From Pelagibacterales bacterium SAG-MED38 (lineage in GTDB: Bacteria > Pseudomonadota > Alphaproteobacteria > Pelagibacterales > Pelagibacteraceae), in contig JACWEH010000010.1 in the NCBI GenBank assembly GCA_014653585.1, positions 1 to 39,730 on the forward strand: 39,730 nt of DNA. The letters run 5' to 3'. The notes under the pieces were generated by a model. The model saw only the letters and a program-made list of their open reading frames with translations, searched no databases and was not told the origin of the DNA. A program made the position numbers and the translations under genes. Positions 21,143 to 29,324 of the stretch are shown piece by piece (within the stretch, counting starts at the first letter, position 1; the number at the start of each line of letters is the position of its first letter).

Positions 21143-23108
21143 CCGATATATTTACATTTGGAAGCGTCTTAGACCTGGACAGCCAAGTCTCAACAATTTT
21201 TTGCATATTTCTGGCTTTTTTATCATGTATTAAAAACCTTTGCCGATGACGTCCTTTTAATTTGGAAAGCGGTGCTGGAGCAGGTCCATACACTTCTAAT
21301 TCTGGGATCTTGGGAGTGGAATTATATAGTATACTGCATTGACTTCTGACCCTCTCAATATTATTGCCACTGACAATAATTGCTGCCATTTTTCCAAGAG
21401 GTGGGAGCTTATTATCAACTCGATAATTAATTTCATTTTCATAAAATTCATCTCTATTTAATGAGGACAGTGCTTGTATAGTTTCATTATTTGGATAATA
21501 AGTTTGTATGAATACCGATCCCTCCAATTCTGCCCTACCTGCTCTACCAGCAACTTGGTAAAGAGCTTGATAAGTTTTTTCCGAGGCTCTTAGGTCTCCT
21601 CCTCTAAGAGACATATCGGCATCAATTATGCCAACGCATGTCAAACGTGGAAAATGATATCCCTTAGTAATCAATTGTGTTCCAATAATAATGTCATAAT
21701 TATTTTCTTTTATTTCTCGAACACGCTCATCAAGTTCAATTTGTGATTTTATATGATCACTCGAAAACAAACATATTTTAGCAACTGGAAATAATTTTGT
21801 AATTTCAGTATAAATTTTCTCTATACCGGCGCCATAATCAATAAATTGTTGATCATCATTATCACATGATGGGCAATTGAGTCCAAATGATTTAACGCTA
21901 TGTCCACAATGATGACATAGTAGATTTTTATTTTTTATATGTTCTACAAGATAACTTGTACAATTCTTACACGTAAATTTATAACCACATGATTTGCATA
22001 TGACTACAGGCGCATAACCTCTTTTATTTATGTATAAAAGTGCTTGGCTTTGATTAGATATTGTTTTTTCAATTGCATTCTTGAGTGGATTAGACACCCA
22101 TTGATCTTTTCCTAATTTTTCTTTTCGCATGTCGATTATTTTTATTTTATTTTCTACATTGTTGAAAAATTTATTTTTTATAGATACTTTGTGATATTTT
22201 TTCTTGAACACATTAAATATTGTTTCTAATGACGGTGTTGCACTAGTTAAAATTAATGGGATATTTTCTATAGACGCTTTAACTACTGACATATCTCTCG
22301 CATGATAAATTCCTTTCTCCTCTTGCTTGTAAGAAGTGTCATGCTCTTCATCAAGAATTATCATGCCTAATTTCTTATAGGGCAAAAAAAGTGCTGATCT
22401 TGCCCCAACAATGATCTTTGATGTTCCATTGATTATATTTTTTAACGTTTTGGTCTTCATGCTTGCACTTATCTTTGAATGCCAAACATCAGGAGTAAAT
22501 CCAAACCTTTCTTCAATTCTTTTAACAAAATCACTTGTTAAAGAAACTTCTGGAAACATAATTAATACTTGTTCTTTTTCAGTTAAATAATTTTTTAAAG
22601 TGCTGAAATAAACTTCAGTTTTTCCCGCTCCTGGGACACCATCTAATAGGATTGTTTTGTAATCTCGTCTAGATGATATTTTTAAAATTTTTTCACTTGC
22701 CTTTTTCTGCTCAATATTAAGTTCAATTATTTTTTCTTGGGTAGCCATATTTTCACTCGGTGTATTAATCTTCTTTTCATCAAAGTAAGTTTTTGAATGA
22801 GATAATATCATTTTCAGAACTAGGCCTCTTTGTATTGCATTATAACTACTTACCCATTCCAAAAATTTAAGCATTTTTGAAGTAAGCTGGTGTGCATCAG
22901 ATACCTTCTCGATCTCTTTTATTTTAATTTTATTTGGCTCATAATTTTCTAATACAGCAGTAATTACTCCTACTTTAAGACTCGAACGTAAAGAAGCTTG
23001 AACAATCGAGCCTATCTTAGGCTTACTCTTACTTATTAGTTTATAAGTAAAGTCTTCACTAATATTGTGCGCAAATAAAACATTTACGTAAAAAAGATCT
23101 TTTGACAT
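21114..23108 (-). CDS. priA: Primosomal protein N' (PriA helicase)
   Basis: Superfamily 2 helicase that reloads the replisome at repaired forks. The 664-residue protein has an N-terminal DNA-binding domain (about 1-105), Walker A GVPGAGKT (157-164), Walker B DEEH (253-256), and eight zinc-ligand cysteines (371, 374, 380, 383, 398, 401, 412, 415) forming the two zinc sites inserted in the helicase core. QVAGRAGR near the C-terminal part is helicase motif VI. It is divergent from the transaldolase-xerC pair and precedes atpH, an order frequent in Alphaproteobacteria. It is shorter than the ~730 residues usual for PriA. Confidence 0.95.
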   Translation of the reverse strand: MSKDLFYVNVLFAHNISEDFTYKLISKSKPKIGSIVQASLRSSLKVGVITAVLENYEPNKIKIKEIEKVSDAHQLTSKMLKFLEWVSSYNAIQRGLVLKMILSHSKTYFDEKKINTPSENMATQEKIIELNIEQKKASEKILKISSRRDYKTILLDGVPGAGKTEVYFSTLKNYLTEKEQVLIMFPEVSLTSDFVKRIEERFGFTPDVWHSKISASMKTKTLKNIINGTSKIIVGARSALFLPYKKLGMIILDEEHDTSYKQEEKGIYHARDMSVVKASIENIPLILTSATPSLETIFNVFKKKYHKVSIKNKFFNNVENKIKIIDMRKEKLGKDQWVSNPLKNAIEKTISNQSQALLYINKRGYAPVVICKSCGYKFTCKNCTSYLVEHIKNKNLLCHHCGHSVKSFGLNCPSCDNDDQQFIDYGAGIEKIYTEITKLFPVAKICLFSSDHIKSQIELDERVREIKENNYDIIIGTQLITKGYHFPRLTCVGIIDADMSLRGGDLRASEKTYQALYQVAGRAGRAELEGSVFIQTYYPNNETIQALSSLNRDEFYENEINYRVDNKLPPLGKMAAIIVSGNNIERVRSQCSILYNSTPKIPELEVYGPAPAPLSKLKGRHRQRFLIHDKKARNMQKIVETWLSRSKTLPNVNISVDIDPYSFV

Positions 23109-23112
23109 ACAT

Positions 23113-23141
23113 TTGGTCTGATTCTTTATTTATGCTATAAA
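23113..23141 (+). promoter_or_regulatory. Promoter of the transaldolase-xerC transcript
   Basis: The -35 candidate TTGGTC (23113-23118) and the -10 TATAAA (23136-23141) are spaced by 17 bases. TGC just before the -10 makes an extended -10 element (TGCTATAAA), which compensates for the weak -35. The site lies in the 59-base gap between divergent priA and the transaldolase gene. Confidence 0.5.
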
Positions 23142-23167
23142 TATATCAGTCAAAAATATTAAATGTT

Positions 23168-23824
23168 ATGGAATTCTTTTTAGATACTGCTGATGTTAAG
23201 TTAATTAAAGAGCTAAACAAAACAGGTTTGATTAATGGAATTACGACAAACCCGTCGCTAGTTGCTAAGTCTGGAAAGAATTTTTTAGAAATCCTGAAAG
23301 AAATTACTAAAATTATAAAAGGACCAATAAGTGCAGAAGTTACAGCACTTGATACAAAGGGTATGATCGCAGAAGCAAATAAGCTCAAAAAAATATCGAA
23401 AAATATTGTTATCAAGTTACCTCTAACAGAAAATGGATTAAAAGCATGCAAGTCTCTTTCAAAAAGAAAAATTAAAACTAATGTCACACTATGTTTTTCA
23501 GCGGCTCAAGCACTGTTAGCCGCAAAATGTGGAGCCACCTATATATCCCCTTTTGTAGGGCGGCTTGATGATATTGGTGAAAACGGTATGGAATTAATTC
23601 AACAAATAAAATCTATTTATTCAAATTACAAAAATTTAAATACTAAAATATTAGTAGCATCCGTAAGAAATGCTGATCATGTCATAAAGTCAGCTATCAT
23701 AGGAGCTGATGTCGTAACTTTACCTCCTGACACACTCATGGAACTTTACAACCATCCTCTTACAAAAAAAGGCTTGGATGCTTTCCTTAGTGATTGGAAA
23801 AAGACGAAACAATCAATCGTTTAA
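23168..23824 (+). CDS. Transaldolase, small TalC/FSA-type
   Basis: Class I aldolase of the small transaldolase / fructose-6-phosphate aldolase family; transfers a dihydroxyacetone unit in the non-oxidative pentose phosphate pathway. The 218-residue protein starts MEFFLDTAD and has [17 protein letters not shown] (20-36), the Schiff-base lysine Lys83 in [37 protein letters not shown] and the C-terminal [14 protein letters not shown]. The length matches small transaldolases, not the 310-residue TalB type. Whether it is a transaldolase or a fructose-6-phosphate aldolase cannot be settled by eye. xerC follows after four bases. Confidence 0.9.
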   Translation: MEFFLDTADVKLIKELNKTGLINGITTNPSLVAKSGKNFLEILKEITKIIKGPISAEVTALDTKGMIAEANKLKKISKNIVIKLPLTENGLKACKSLSKRKIKTNVTLCFSAAQALLAAKCGATYISPFVGRLDDIGENGMELIQQIKSIYSNYKNLNTKILVASVRNADHVIKSAIIGADVVTLPPDTLMELYNHPLTKKGLDAFLSDWKKTKQSIV

Positions 23825-23828
23825 ATAA

Positions 23829-24746
23829 GTGAATAAACATATTGAAGATGCATTTACTAACTGGCTAGGAAATTTAAAAGAAGTAAGAAATCTTAGTGAC
23901 AATACACTGATAAGTTACAAACACGACGTTAAAAGTTTTATAGAGTTCATTAGTACTCATACGGGTTCAGAAGTTTCAATAAAATACCTCAATGATATGA
24001 AAATTTCTGATTTTAGAAGTTTTCTCTCTTACCTGAGAAATAAAGATATAAGCTCCACATCCATAGCAAGAATAATATCGTCTTTAAAATCTTTCTTTAA
24101 TTATCTGCTTAATACAAATTTAATTGAAAGCACTGTTGTTCAGTCTTTAAGAACACCTAAGCAAAAAAAATCTTTACCAAGACCCATTTCATCCGAACTT
24201 GCAATTGAAACTATTAAACATGCTCAAGATATGGAGAAAGAGAAATGGATAGGAATGAGAAATAAATCAATTTTAATGCTTTTATATGGATGTGGATTAA
24301 GAATTTCTGAAGCACTAAACTTAAATTTTGAAGATATAAATGAAAATGACTACTTAATAATTAAAGGAAAAGGAAATAAGGAACGCATGGTACCGTTAAT
24401 GGACTATGTAAAAAATGATATCGAAAATTATATACACGAGTGTCCTAAAAATTTTATGAAAGATGATCCCTTGTTTGTTGGCAAAAGATTGGACCGCCTT
24501 AGTCCCAGAATAATACAATATGTCTTAGAAAAGATTAGACACAATTTATCTCTTCCTGAAACTGCTACTCCTCATGCGCTCAGGCACAGCTTCGCCACCC
24601 ATCTGCTTGATTCTGGTGGAGATTTAAGAACAATACAAGAATTACTGGGACATAGCAGCTTGTCAACTACTCAAAAATATACAAAGGTCGAAACAGAAAA
24701 GCTATATGACGCTTACTCAAAAACCCATCCTCTTGCTAAGAAGTAA
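23829..24746 (+). CDS. xerC: Tyrosine recombinase XerC
   Basis: Site-specific recombinase that resolves chromosome dimers at dif together with XerD. The 305-residue protein has an N-terminal SAM-like DNA-binding domain (1-110) and a catalytic domain with Arg158 (CGLRISE), Lys182, His249, Arg252 (ALRHSFATHLL), His275 (LLGHSS) and the nucleophile Tyr284 (TTQKYTKV). The start is GTG, four bases after the transaldolase stop. Position next to priA and a transaldolase supports the housekeeping XerC rather than a phage integrase; no attachment site was seen. Confidence 0.92.
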   Translation: MNKHIEDAFTNWLGNLKEVRNLSDNTLISYKHDVKSFIEFISTHTGSEVSIKYLNDMKISDFRSFLSYLRNKDISSTSIARIISSLKSFFNYLLNTNLIESTVVQSLRTPKQKKSLPRPISSELAIETIKHAQDMEKEKWIGMRNKSILMLLYGCGLRISEALNLNFEDINENDYLIIKGKGNKERMVPLMDYVKNDIENYIHECPKNFMKDDPLFVGKRLDRLSPRIIQYVLEKIRHNLSLPETATPHALRHSFATHLLDSGGDLRTIQELLGHSSLSTTQKYTKVETEKLYDAYSKTHPLAKK

Positions 24747-24769
24747 ATAAATTATATATTAAGCACTAG

Positions 24770-25165
24770 ATGAATAATCCAATTCAAAAATGGCATGATG
24801 TAGTGAAGCTAAGAGATTATAACACTCTTACAGAAATCCTGCACGATGATGCAATTTTCTATTCACCTGTCGTCTATACTCCTCAAAAAGGAAAAGATAT
24901 AACTTTGAAATATTTGATTGCAGCCTCAGAAGTATTTAATGCCTCAAGTTTTAAATATGAAAAAGAAATGATCGGTGAAAACTCTGCAAGCTTAGAGTTT
25001 TCGCTAACAATTGATGATACTGATATCAATGGAATTGACCTAATTACCTGGAATAATGATGGATTAATTACTGAATTTAAGGTATTTATAAGGCCGCTTC
25101 AGGGCGTAAATTTAATACACAAAATGATGCAAGGAATGTTAGAAAGTTTTAAAAATGTCAGTTGA
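24770..25165 (+). CDS. NTF2-like (SnoaL-type) protein
   Basis: A 131-residue protein with the size and pattern of the NTF2-like alpha+beta barrel: N-terminal helix with WHDVVKLRDYNTLTEILHDD (8-27), AIFYSPVVYTPQKG, a second helix with YLIAASEVF, then strands that include SLEFSLTIDD and LITWNNDGLITEFKVFIRP. Members serve as small isomerases or binding proteins; no catalytic residues can be assigned with confidence. It overlaps the next gene by 11 bases and begins 23 bases after xerC, so it is likely to work with the hydroxylase-like protein. Confidence 0.75.
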   Translation: MNNPIQKWHDVVKLRDYNTLTEILHDDAIFYSPVVYTPQKGKDITLKYLIAASEVFNASSFKYEKEMIGENSASLEFSLTIDDTDINGIDLITWNNDGLITEFKVFIRPLQGVNLIHKMMQGMLESFKNVS

Positions 25166-26075
25166 TTTCCTATTTCAGTACTCTGCTCTAGAACTTTTCT
25201 GGCTACTTGTTCCAATACTTGTCGGAATAGCTGTTGTTGAGTCGCTCGCAATTTATTTTTTTAAATTAAAAGGAAAAAATGATTTTAAAGAGTGGATATT
25301 AAACATGACAATGGGAACTTTGAGTTACCCTATTAATGGAATATTTGCTTTCATTACACTTGGGGCTTTATTTTGGGCCAAGGAATTTCAAATTTATACA
25401 TTTCCATTCACATTAAGTGCTTTAGTACTTTGTTTTATACTTGATGACTTAACTTTTTATTTACATCACAGAATTTGTCATAGATGGCGATGGGGATGGG
25501 GTTTACATCGAACGCACCACTCTTCTGAAAGAATGGGAATTGATGTAGGTGCGAGACAACCGTTTACAAAACATTTCACAGGAACACGTATGCTAAAATT
25601 GCCACTGGTAATTATTGGATTTGATCCTGTGATGGTTTTATTTTGTGTTTTTATAAATGGTTATTATCAATATTTGTGTCACACTCAAACAATACATAAA
25701 CTTCCAAGATGGTATGAATATCTATTTAATACTCCATCTCACCATAGAGTTCATCATGCCAGGAATCCAAAATATCTAGATTCAAATTATGCTGGAACGC
25801 TAATGATTTGGGATAGAATGTTTGGCACATTCGTTCCTGAAGATCCAAAAGAACCTTGTGATTATGGATTGGTAGTTCCAATGACATCATTAAACCCCTT
25901 AAGAATCCTATTTGAAGAATATGCAAATATTTTCAAGGATATAACAATGCGTGGCATAACTTTAAAAGATAGATTTATGTATCTTTGTGGCCCTCCTGGA
26001 TGGTCTCACGATGGAACAAGAAAAACATCAACGGAGATAAAAGAAGATTACTACAACGTAATAAAAAATACTTAA
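25155..26075 (+). CDS. Sterol desaturase / fatty acid hydroxylase family protein, AGMO-like
   Basis: Integral membrane di-iron enzyme of the fatty acid hydroxylase superfamily. The 306-residue protein has hydrophobic segments at about 12-36, 55-75, 84-103 and 147-172. It carries the histidine clusters HRICH (105-109), HRTHH (118-122), His176/His181 and HHRVHH (196-201). The end of the catalytic domain reads NYAGTLMIWDRMFGTFVPED, which resembles the alkylglycerol monooxygenase (TMEM195) branch more than sterol C5 desaturases. Likely substrates are lipid alkyl chains or sterol-like lipids; the reaction is not proven. It is coupled to the genes on both sides by overlaps of 11 bases and 1 base (TAATG). 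Confidence 0.85.
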   Translation: MSVDFLFQYSALELFWLLVPILVGIAVVESLAIYFFKLKGKNDFKEWILNMTMGTLSYPINGIFAFITLGALFWAKEFQIYTFPFTLSALVLCFILDDLTFYLHHRICHRWRWGWGLHRTHHSSERMGIDVGARQPFTKHFTGTRMLKLPLVIIGFDPVMVLFCVFINGYYQYLCHTQTIHKLPRWYEYLFNTPSHHRVHHARNPKYLDSNYAGTLMIWDRMFGTFVPEDPKEPCDYGLVVPMTSLNPLRILFEEYANIFKDITMRGITLKDRFMYLCGPPGWSHDGTRKTSTEIKEDYYNVIKNT

Positions 26076-26662
26076 TGCTTCCAGCGCATTATGCCTTATC
26101 TGAAATATTGATCGTTCTGGTTAGTGTTTACACTCTAACTGTATTCTTTAAAGCAAGACAATTTTATATTTTTGCTGGCGTATTTTTGATCAGCTGTGCA
26201 GCACTAATGGCATCTATAAGATTTGGAATAAATTATCAAAATGAATTAAAATCTTTTCATCAACTTTTATCTGCAATATCTCTATTGTTTGGTATTCCTC
26301 TGATTGTTATTGAAATAATGAAAAGAAGTAATCTTCTTAATAATAAAATCATTTATCTAGTTCTTCTAATCGCAATTATTTTTAGTCTATTTATACTTCT
26401 TCAGGCAAAAAATTTGATAATCCTGGTGGCTGCATCTTGGTTAATAATAGGTGCTATTTTTTCGATACTTATTTCGAGAGAGCGTGCCTTGATGAGAATT
26501 GTCTCGGGTATTTTTTTTTCACTCATCATTATAAACTTAATATTAAGAAGAATGGAGCTGTTTGACGCTTCTACTAGCTGGCACTTGTATCACATTGGAA
26601 TAGCAGTTTGGTTGTATTTACTTATAAGAATTTTAAAGCAGAAAGAGACTAAATATGTATAG
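26075..26662 (+). CDS. Hypothetical integral membrane protein
   Basis: A 195-residue protein made almost only of hydrophobic helices: about 10-26, 31-48, 63-82, 92-110, 114-133, 141-158 and 170-187, so six or seven membrane spans. I place the start at the ATG at 26075, which shares one base with the preceding stop (TAATG); an upstream in-frame start at 25985 would overlap the hydroxylase gene by 91 bases. The C-terminal helix WHLYHIGIAVWLYLL (His170, His173) faintly recalls ceramidase-like membrane proteins, but I do not recognise the family. Its 3' end overlaps the convergent lpdA by 14 bases. Coupling suggests it works with the AGMO-like enzyme. Confidence 0.7.
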   Translation: MLPAHYALSEILIVLVSVYTLTVFFKARQFYIFAGVFLISCAALMASIRFGINYQNELKSFHQLLSAISLLFGIPLIVIEIMKRSNLLNNKIIYLVLLIAIIFSLFILLQAKNLIILVAASWLIIGAIFSILISRERALMRIVSGIFFSLIIINLILRRMELFDASTSWHLYHIGIAVWLYLLIRILKQKETKYV

Positions 26663-28040
26663 CTTGATTTTCTACATTAAGAGCCGCTTCTTTTATTGAC
26701 TCAGTTAATGTTGGATGAGCATGGCACGTTCTGGCTATATCTTCAGCCGATGCTCCAAATTCCATAGCAACCGTAAGCTCACCTATCATATTGCCTGCGT
26801 CAGCACCAATTATATGAACACCCAATACTTCATCGGTTTTATTGTCGGATAAAATTTTTACAAATCCACCTGTATCATTCATTACTTTTGCTTTTGCATT
26901 TGCAGTAAAAGGAAATTTACCGACTTTATAGGTAATGCCCGCAGCCTTTAATTCATCTTCTGTTTTGCCTACTGAAGCAACTTCTGGGGCTGTATATATT
27001 ACTGATGGAATTGCACTATAATTGACATGTCCTGCCTGCCCATCAATAATCTCTGCAACGGCAGTTCCTTCTTCGGATGCTTTATGGGCAAGCATTGGAC
27101 CTAATTTGCAATCGCCCACTGCATAAATATTATCGATCGAAGTTTTAAAATGATTATCAGTAATTATAAAACCTTTATCATTTAATTTAACTCCCAATTC
27201 TTCAAGATTTAATCCAAAGGTATAAGGTCTTCTGCCCGTAGAAATTAGAACCTTGTCACAGTCTATATCCATAGTTTGCCCCTTGTTTTCCACTGAGACA
27301 GATAAAGAATCACCTTCTTTGCTTACTGATCTTAATGCCGTAGAAAGTTTAAAGTCAAAACCCTGTTTAATGAGTATTTTCTGAAAACTGCTTGATACTT
27401 CTGTATCCATTCCTGGAAGAATTCTATCTGCATATTCAATGACTGTTACCTTAGAACCAAGTCGTGACCAAACGGATCCCATTTCCAGGCCTATATAACC
27501 TGCGCCAATGACAACTAAGTGATTGGGAACTGATTGCAGACTTAATGCGCCAGTAGATGATAAAATATCCTTTTCATCGATCACTACTCCATCAGGACTA
27601 GATACCTCAGATCCAGTAGCAATAATTATTTTTGCAGATTTAATTGTCTCTGATTTTTCACCTGATAAAATTTCTATTTCATTAATATTCTTTAGTTTTG
27701 CAAACCCAGACTTACGATTGATTTTGTTTTTTTTAAACAAAAATTCAACTCCTTTAGTTAGCGATTCAACACTTTCTGATTTTTTTTCCATTATTTTACT
27801 CAGATCAAAGGAAACATTATCGAAATTGATTCCCAACTTCTTTAGATCCGATGCCTGATCATATAAATGTGAGGAGTGAAGAAGTGATTTTGATGGAATA
27901 CAGCCAATATTAAGGCATGTTCCTCCTAAAGTCTGACCTTTTTCAATGCAACAAACATTGTAGCCTAACTGTGCAGCTCTAATTGCACAAACATATCCTG
28001 CAGGTCCGCTACCTATAACTGTAATATCAAATTCTTCCAT
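26649..28040 (-). CDS. lpdA: Dihydrolipoamide dehydrogenase (E3)
   Basis: FAD-dependent reoxidation of dihydrolipoamide to lipoamide with NAD, serving the 2-oxoglutarate dehydrogenase complex and possibly others. The 463-residue protein has the N-terminal FAD motif GSGPAG (10-15), the redox disulfide Cys42-Cys47 in GGTCLNIGC, the NAD-binding GAGYIGLEMGSVW motif, the YAVGDC FAD motif and the C-terminal His442/Glu447 pair in HAHPTLTE. It is the last gene of the suc operon, one base after sucB. Confidence 0.96.
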   Translation of the reverse strand: MEEFDITVIGSGPAGYVCAIRAAQLGYNVCCIEKGQTLGGTCLNIGCIPSKSLLHSSHLYDQASDLKKLGINFDNVSFDLSKIMEKKSESVESLTKGVEFLFKKNKINRKSGFAKLKNINEIEILSGEKSETIKSAKIIIATGSEVSSPDGVVIDEKDILSSTGALSLQSVPNHLVVIGAGYIGLEMGSVWSRLGSKVTVIEYADRILPGMDTEVSSSFQKILIKQGFDFKLSTALRSVSKEGDSLSVSVENKGQTMDIDCDKVLISTGRRPYTFGLNLEELGVKLNDKGFIITDNHFKTSIDNIYAVGDCKLGPMLAHKASEEGTAVAEIIDGQAGHVNYSAIPSVIYTAPEVASVGKTEDELKAAGITYKVGKFPFTANAKAKVMNDTGGFVKILSDNKTDEVLGVHIIGADAGNMIGELTVAMEFGASAEDIARTCHAHPTLTESIKEAALNVENQAIHI

Positions 28041-28041
28041 T

Positions 28042-29298
28042 CTATACCCCTAGTAGAATTCTATTAGGATCTTCTAAACTTTCTTTAACTCTAACCAAAA
28101 AAGTGACTGCGCCTTTGCCGTCCACAATACGATGATCGTAAGATAGAGCAAGGTACATCATTGGCCTAATTACGATATCGCCATTTACCGCAATTGGCCT
28201 TTCCTCAATCTTGTGCATGCCAAGTATCCCTGATTGAGGGGGGTTTAAAATAGGTGTAGACATAAGAGATCCATAAACGCCGCCATTCGAAACTGTAAAT
28301 GTACCTCCTTGCATGTCATCGATACTTAATTTTCCAGTTCGAGCTTTTTGTCCTAAATTAAAAATCTCTTGCTCTATTTCTACTATTGATTTTTGATCAG
28401 CATCTCTGATAACAGGCACAACCAATCCTTGATCAGTTCCTACTGCAACACCGATATTATAAAAATTTTTATATATGACATCATTATTTTCAACTTCTGC
28501 ATTAACCTCAGGAATATCTTTGAGAGCTGTGATACAAGCTTTTACGAAGAAAGACATAAATCCTAATTTTATTCCGTATTTTGACTCAAAAGTATCTTTA
28601 TGCTCATTACGAGTTCTAATCAATTCGCCCATATCAACTTCATTAAATGTTGTGAGCATAGCTGCATTATTTTGTGCATCTTTGAGTCGTTTAGCTATAG
28701 TTTGTCTAAGTCGAGACATTGGCACTCTTTCTTCTTTACTGCCATGATCCTTACTTATTGATGGCTTTGTTGAAAGTTCTTGAACATTATTATTTGAAGC
28801 TAAAATATCACCCTTTGTAATCCTTCCATCTGAACGAGTAGTAGCTACTTGAGCAATATCAATATTTTTTTCTGCTGCAATTTTCCTAACTGCAGGTGAT
28901 AGTTTTGAGACTTGACTCTCAAGAATTTCTTTTGGAGTATTGTCTAAAGGTATACGTGATTCTTGTATAACTGGCTTTTCCATCACCGGTTCTTCTTTAG
29001 GCTTTTCTTCTTTAGTGGTGACTATTTTTTCAGAATTTTCAGGTGCTTTTTTTACTTCTGCAGTATCATTGATGGCTCCCAATAATGCGCCTACCTCGAC
29101 TGTTGATCCTTCAGGCGATGAAATTTTTTCAATCAATCCAGAAGCAGGGGAAGGAACTTCAAGAGTCACTTTGTCCGTTTCTAACTCAAGCAGTGGTTCA
29201 TCTAATGTAACGCTGTCTCCCTCATTTTTATACCACTTAGCAACAGTTGCTTCTACAACACTCTCACCAAGAGATGGTACTTTTATATCTACGGACAT
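28042..29298 (-). CDS. sucB: Dihydrolipoyllysine succinyltransferase (E2 of 2-oxoglutarate dehydrogenase)
   Basis: Transfers the succinyl group from lipoamide to CoA. The domains are one lipoyl domain (1-75, lipoylated Lys43 in [14 protein letters not shown]), a charged linker (about 80-125), the E3-binding domain (131-166: [14 protein letters not shown]) and the catalytic domain with His389 and Asp393 in YDHRIVDG. The length of 418 fits SucB. It lies 26 bases after sucA and one base before lpdA. Confidence 0.96.
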   Translation of the reverse strand: MSVDIKVPSLGESVVEATVAKWYKNEGDSVTLDEPLLELETDKVTLEVPSPASGLIEKISSPEGSTVEVGALLGAINDTAEVKKAPENSEKIVTTKEEKPKEEPVMEKPVIQESRIPLDNTPKEILESQVSKLSPAVRKIAAEKNIDIAQVATTRSDGRITKGDILASNNNVQELSTKPSISKDHGSKEERVPMSRLRQTIAKRLKDAQNNAAMLTTFNEVDMGELIRTRNEHKDTFESKYGIKLGFMSFFVKACITALKDIPEVNAEVENNDVIYKNFYNIGVAVGTDQGLVVPVIRDADQKSIVEIEQEIFNLGQKARTGKLSIDDMQGGTFTVSNGGVYGSLMSTPILNPPQSGILGMHKIEERPIAVNGDIVIRPMMYLALSYDHRIVDGKGAVTFLVRVKESLEDPNRILLGV

Positions 29299-29324
29299 AC
29301 TAATTATTTAACACTTTAACAATA

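Noticed and set aside
23146..23487. 113-codon minus-strand frame over the transaldolase gene
   Set aside because: It overlaps conserved transaldolase codons and the priA-fsa promoter region; the hydrophobic translation arises from the opposite strand of Lys/Glu-rich codons.
23829..24746. xerC as a sign of an integrated mobile element
   Set aside because: The neighbours are housekeeping genes in a conserved order, and no repeats, tRNA or phage genes flank it.
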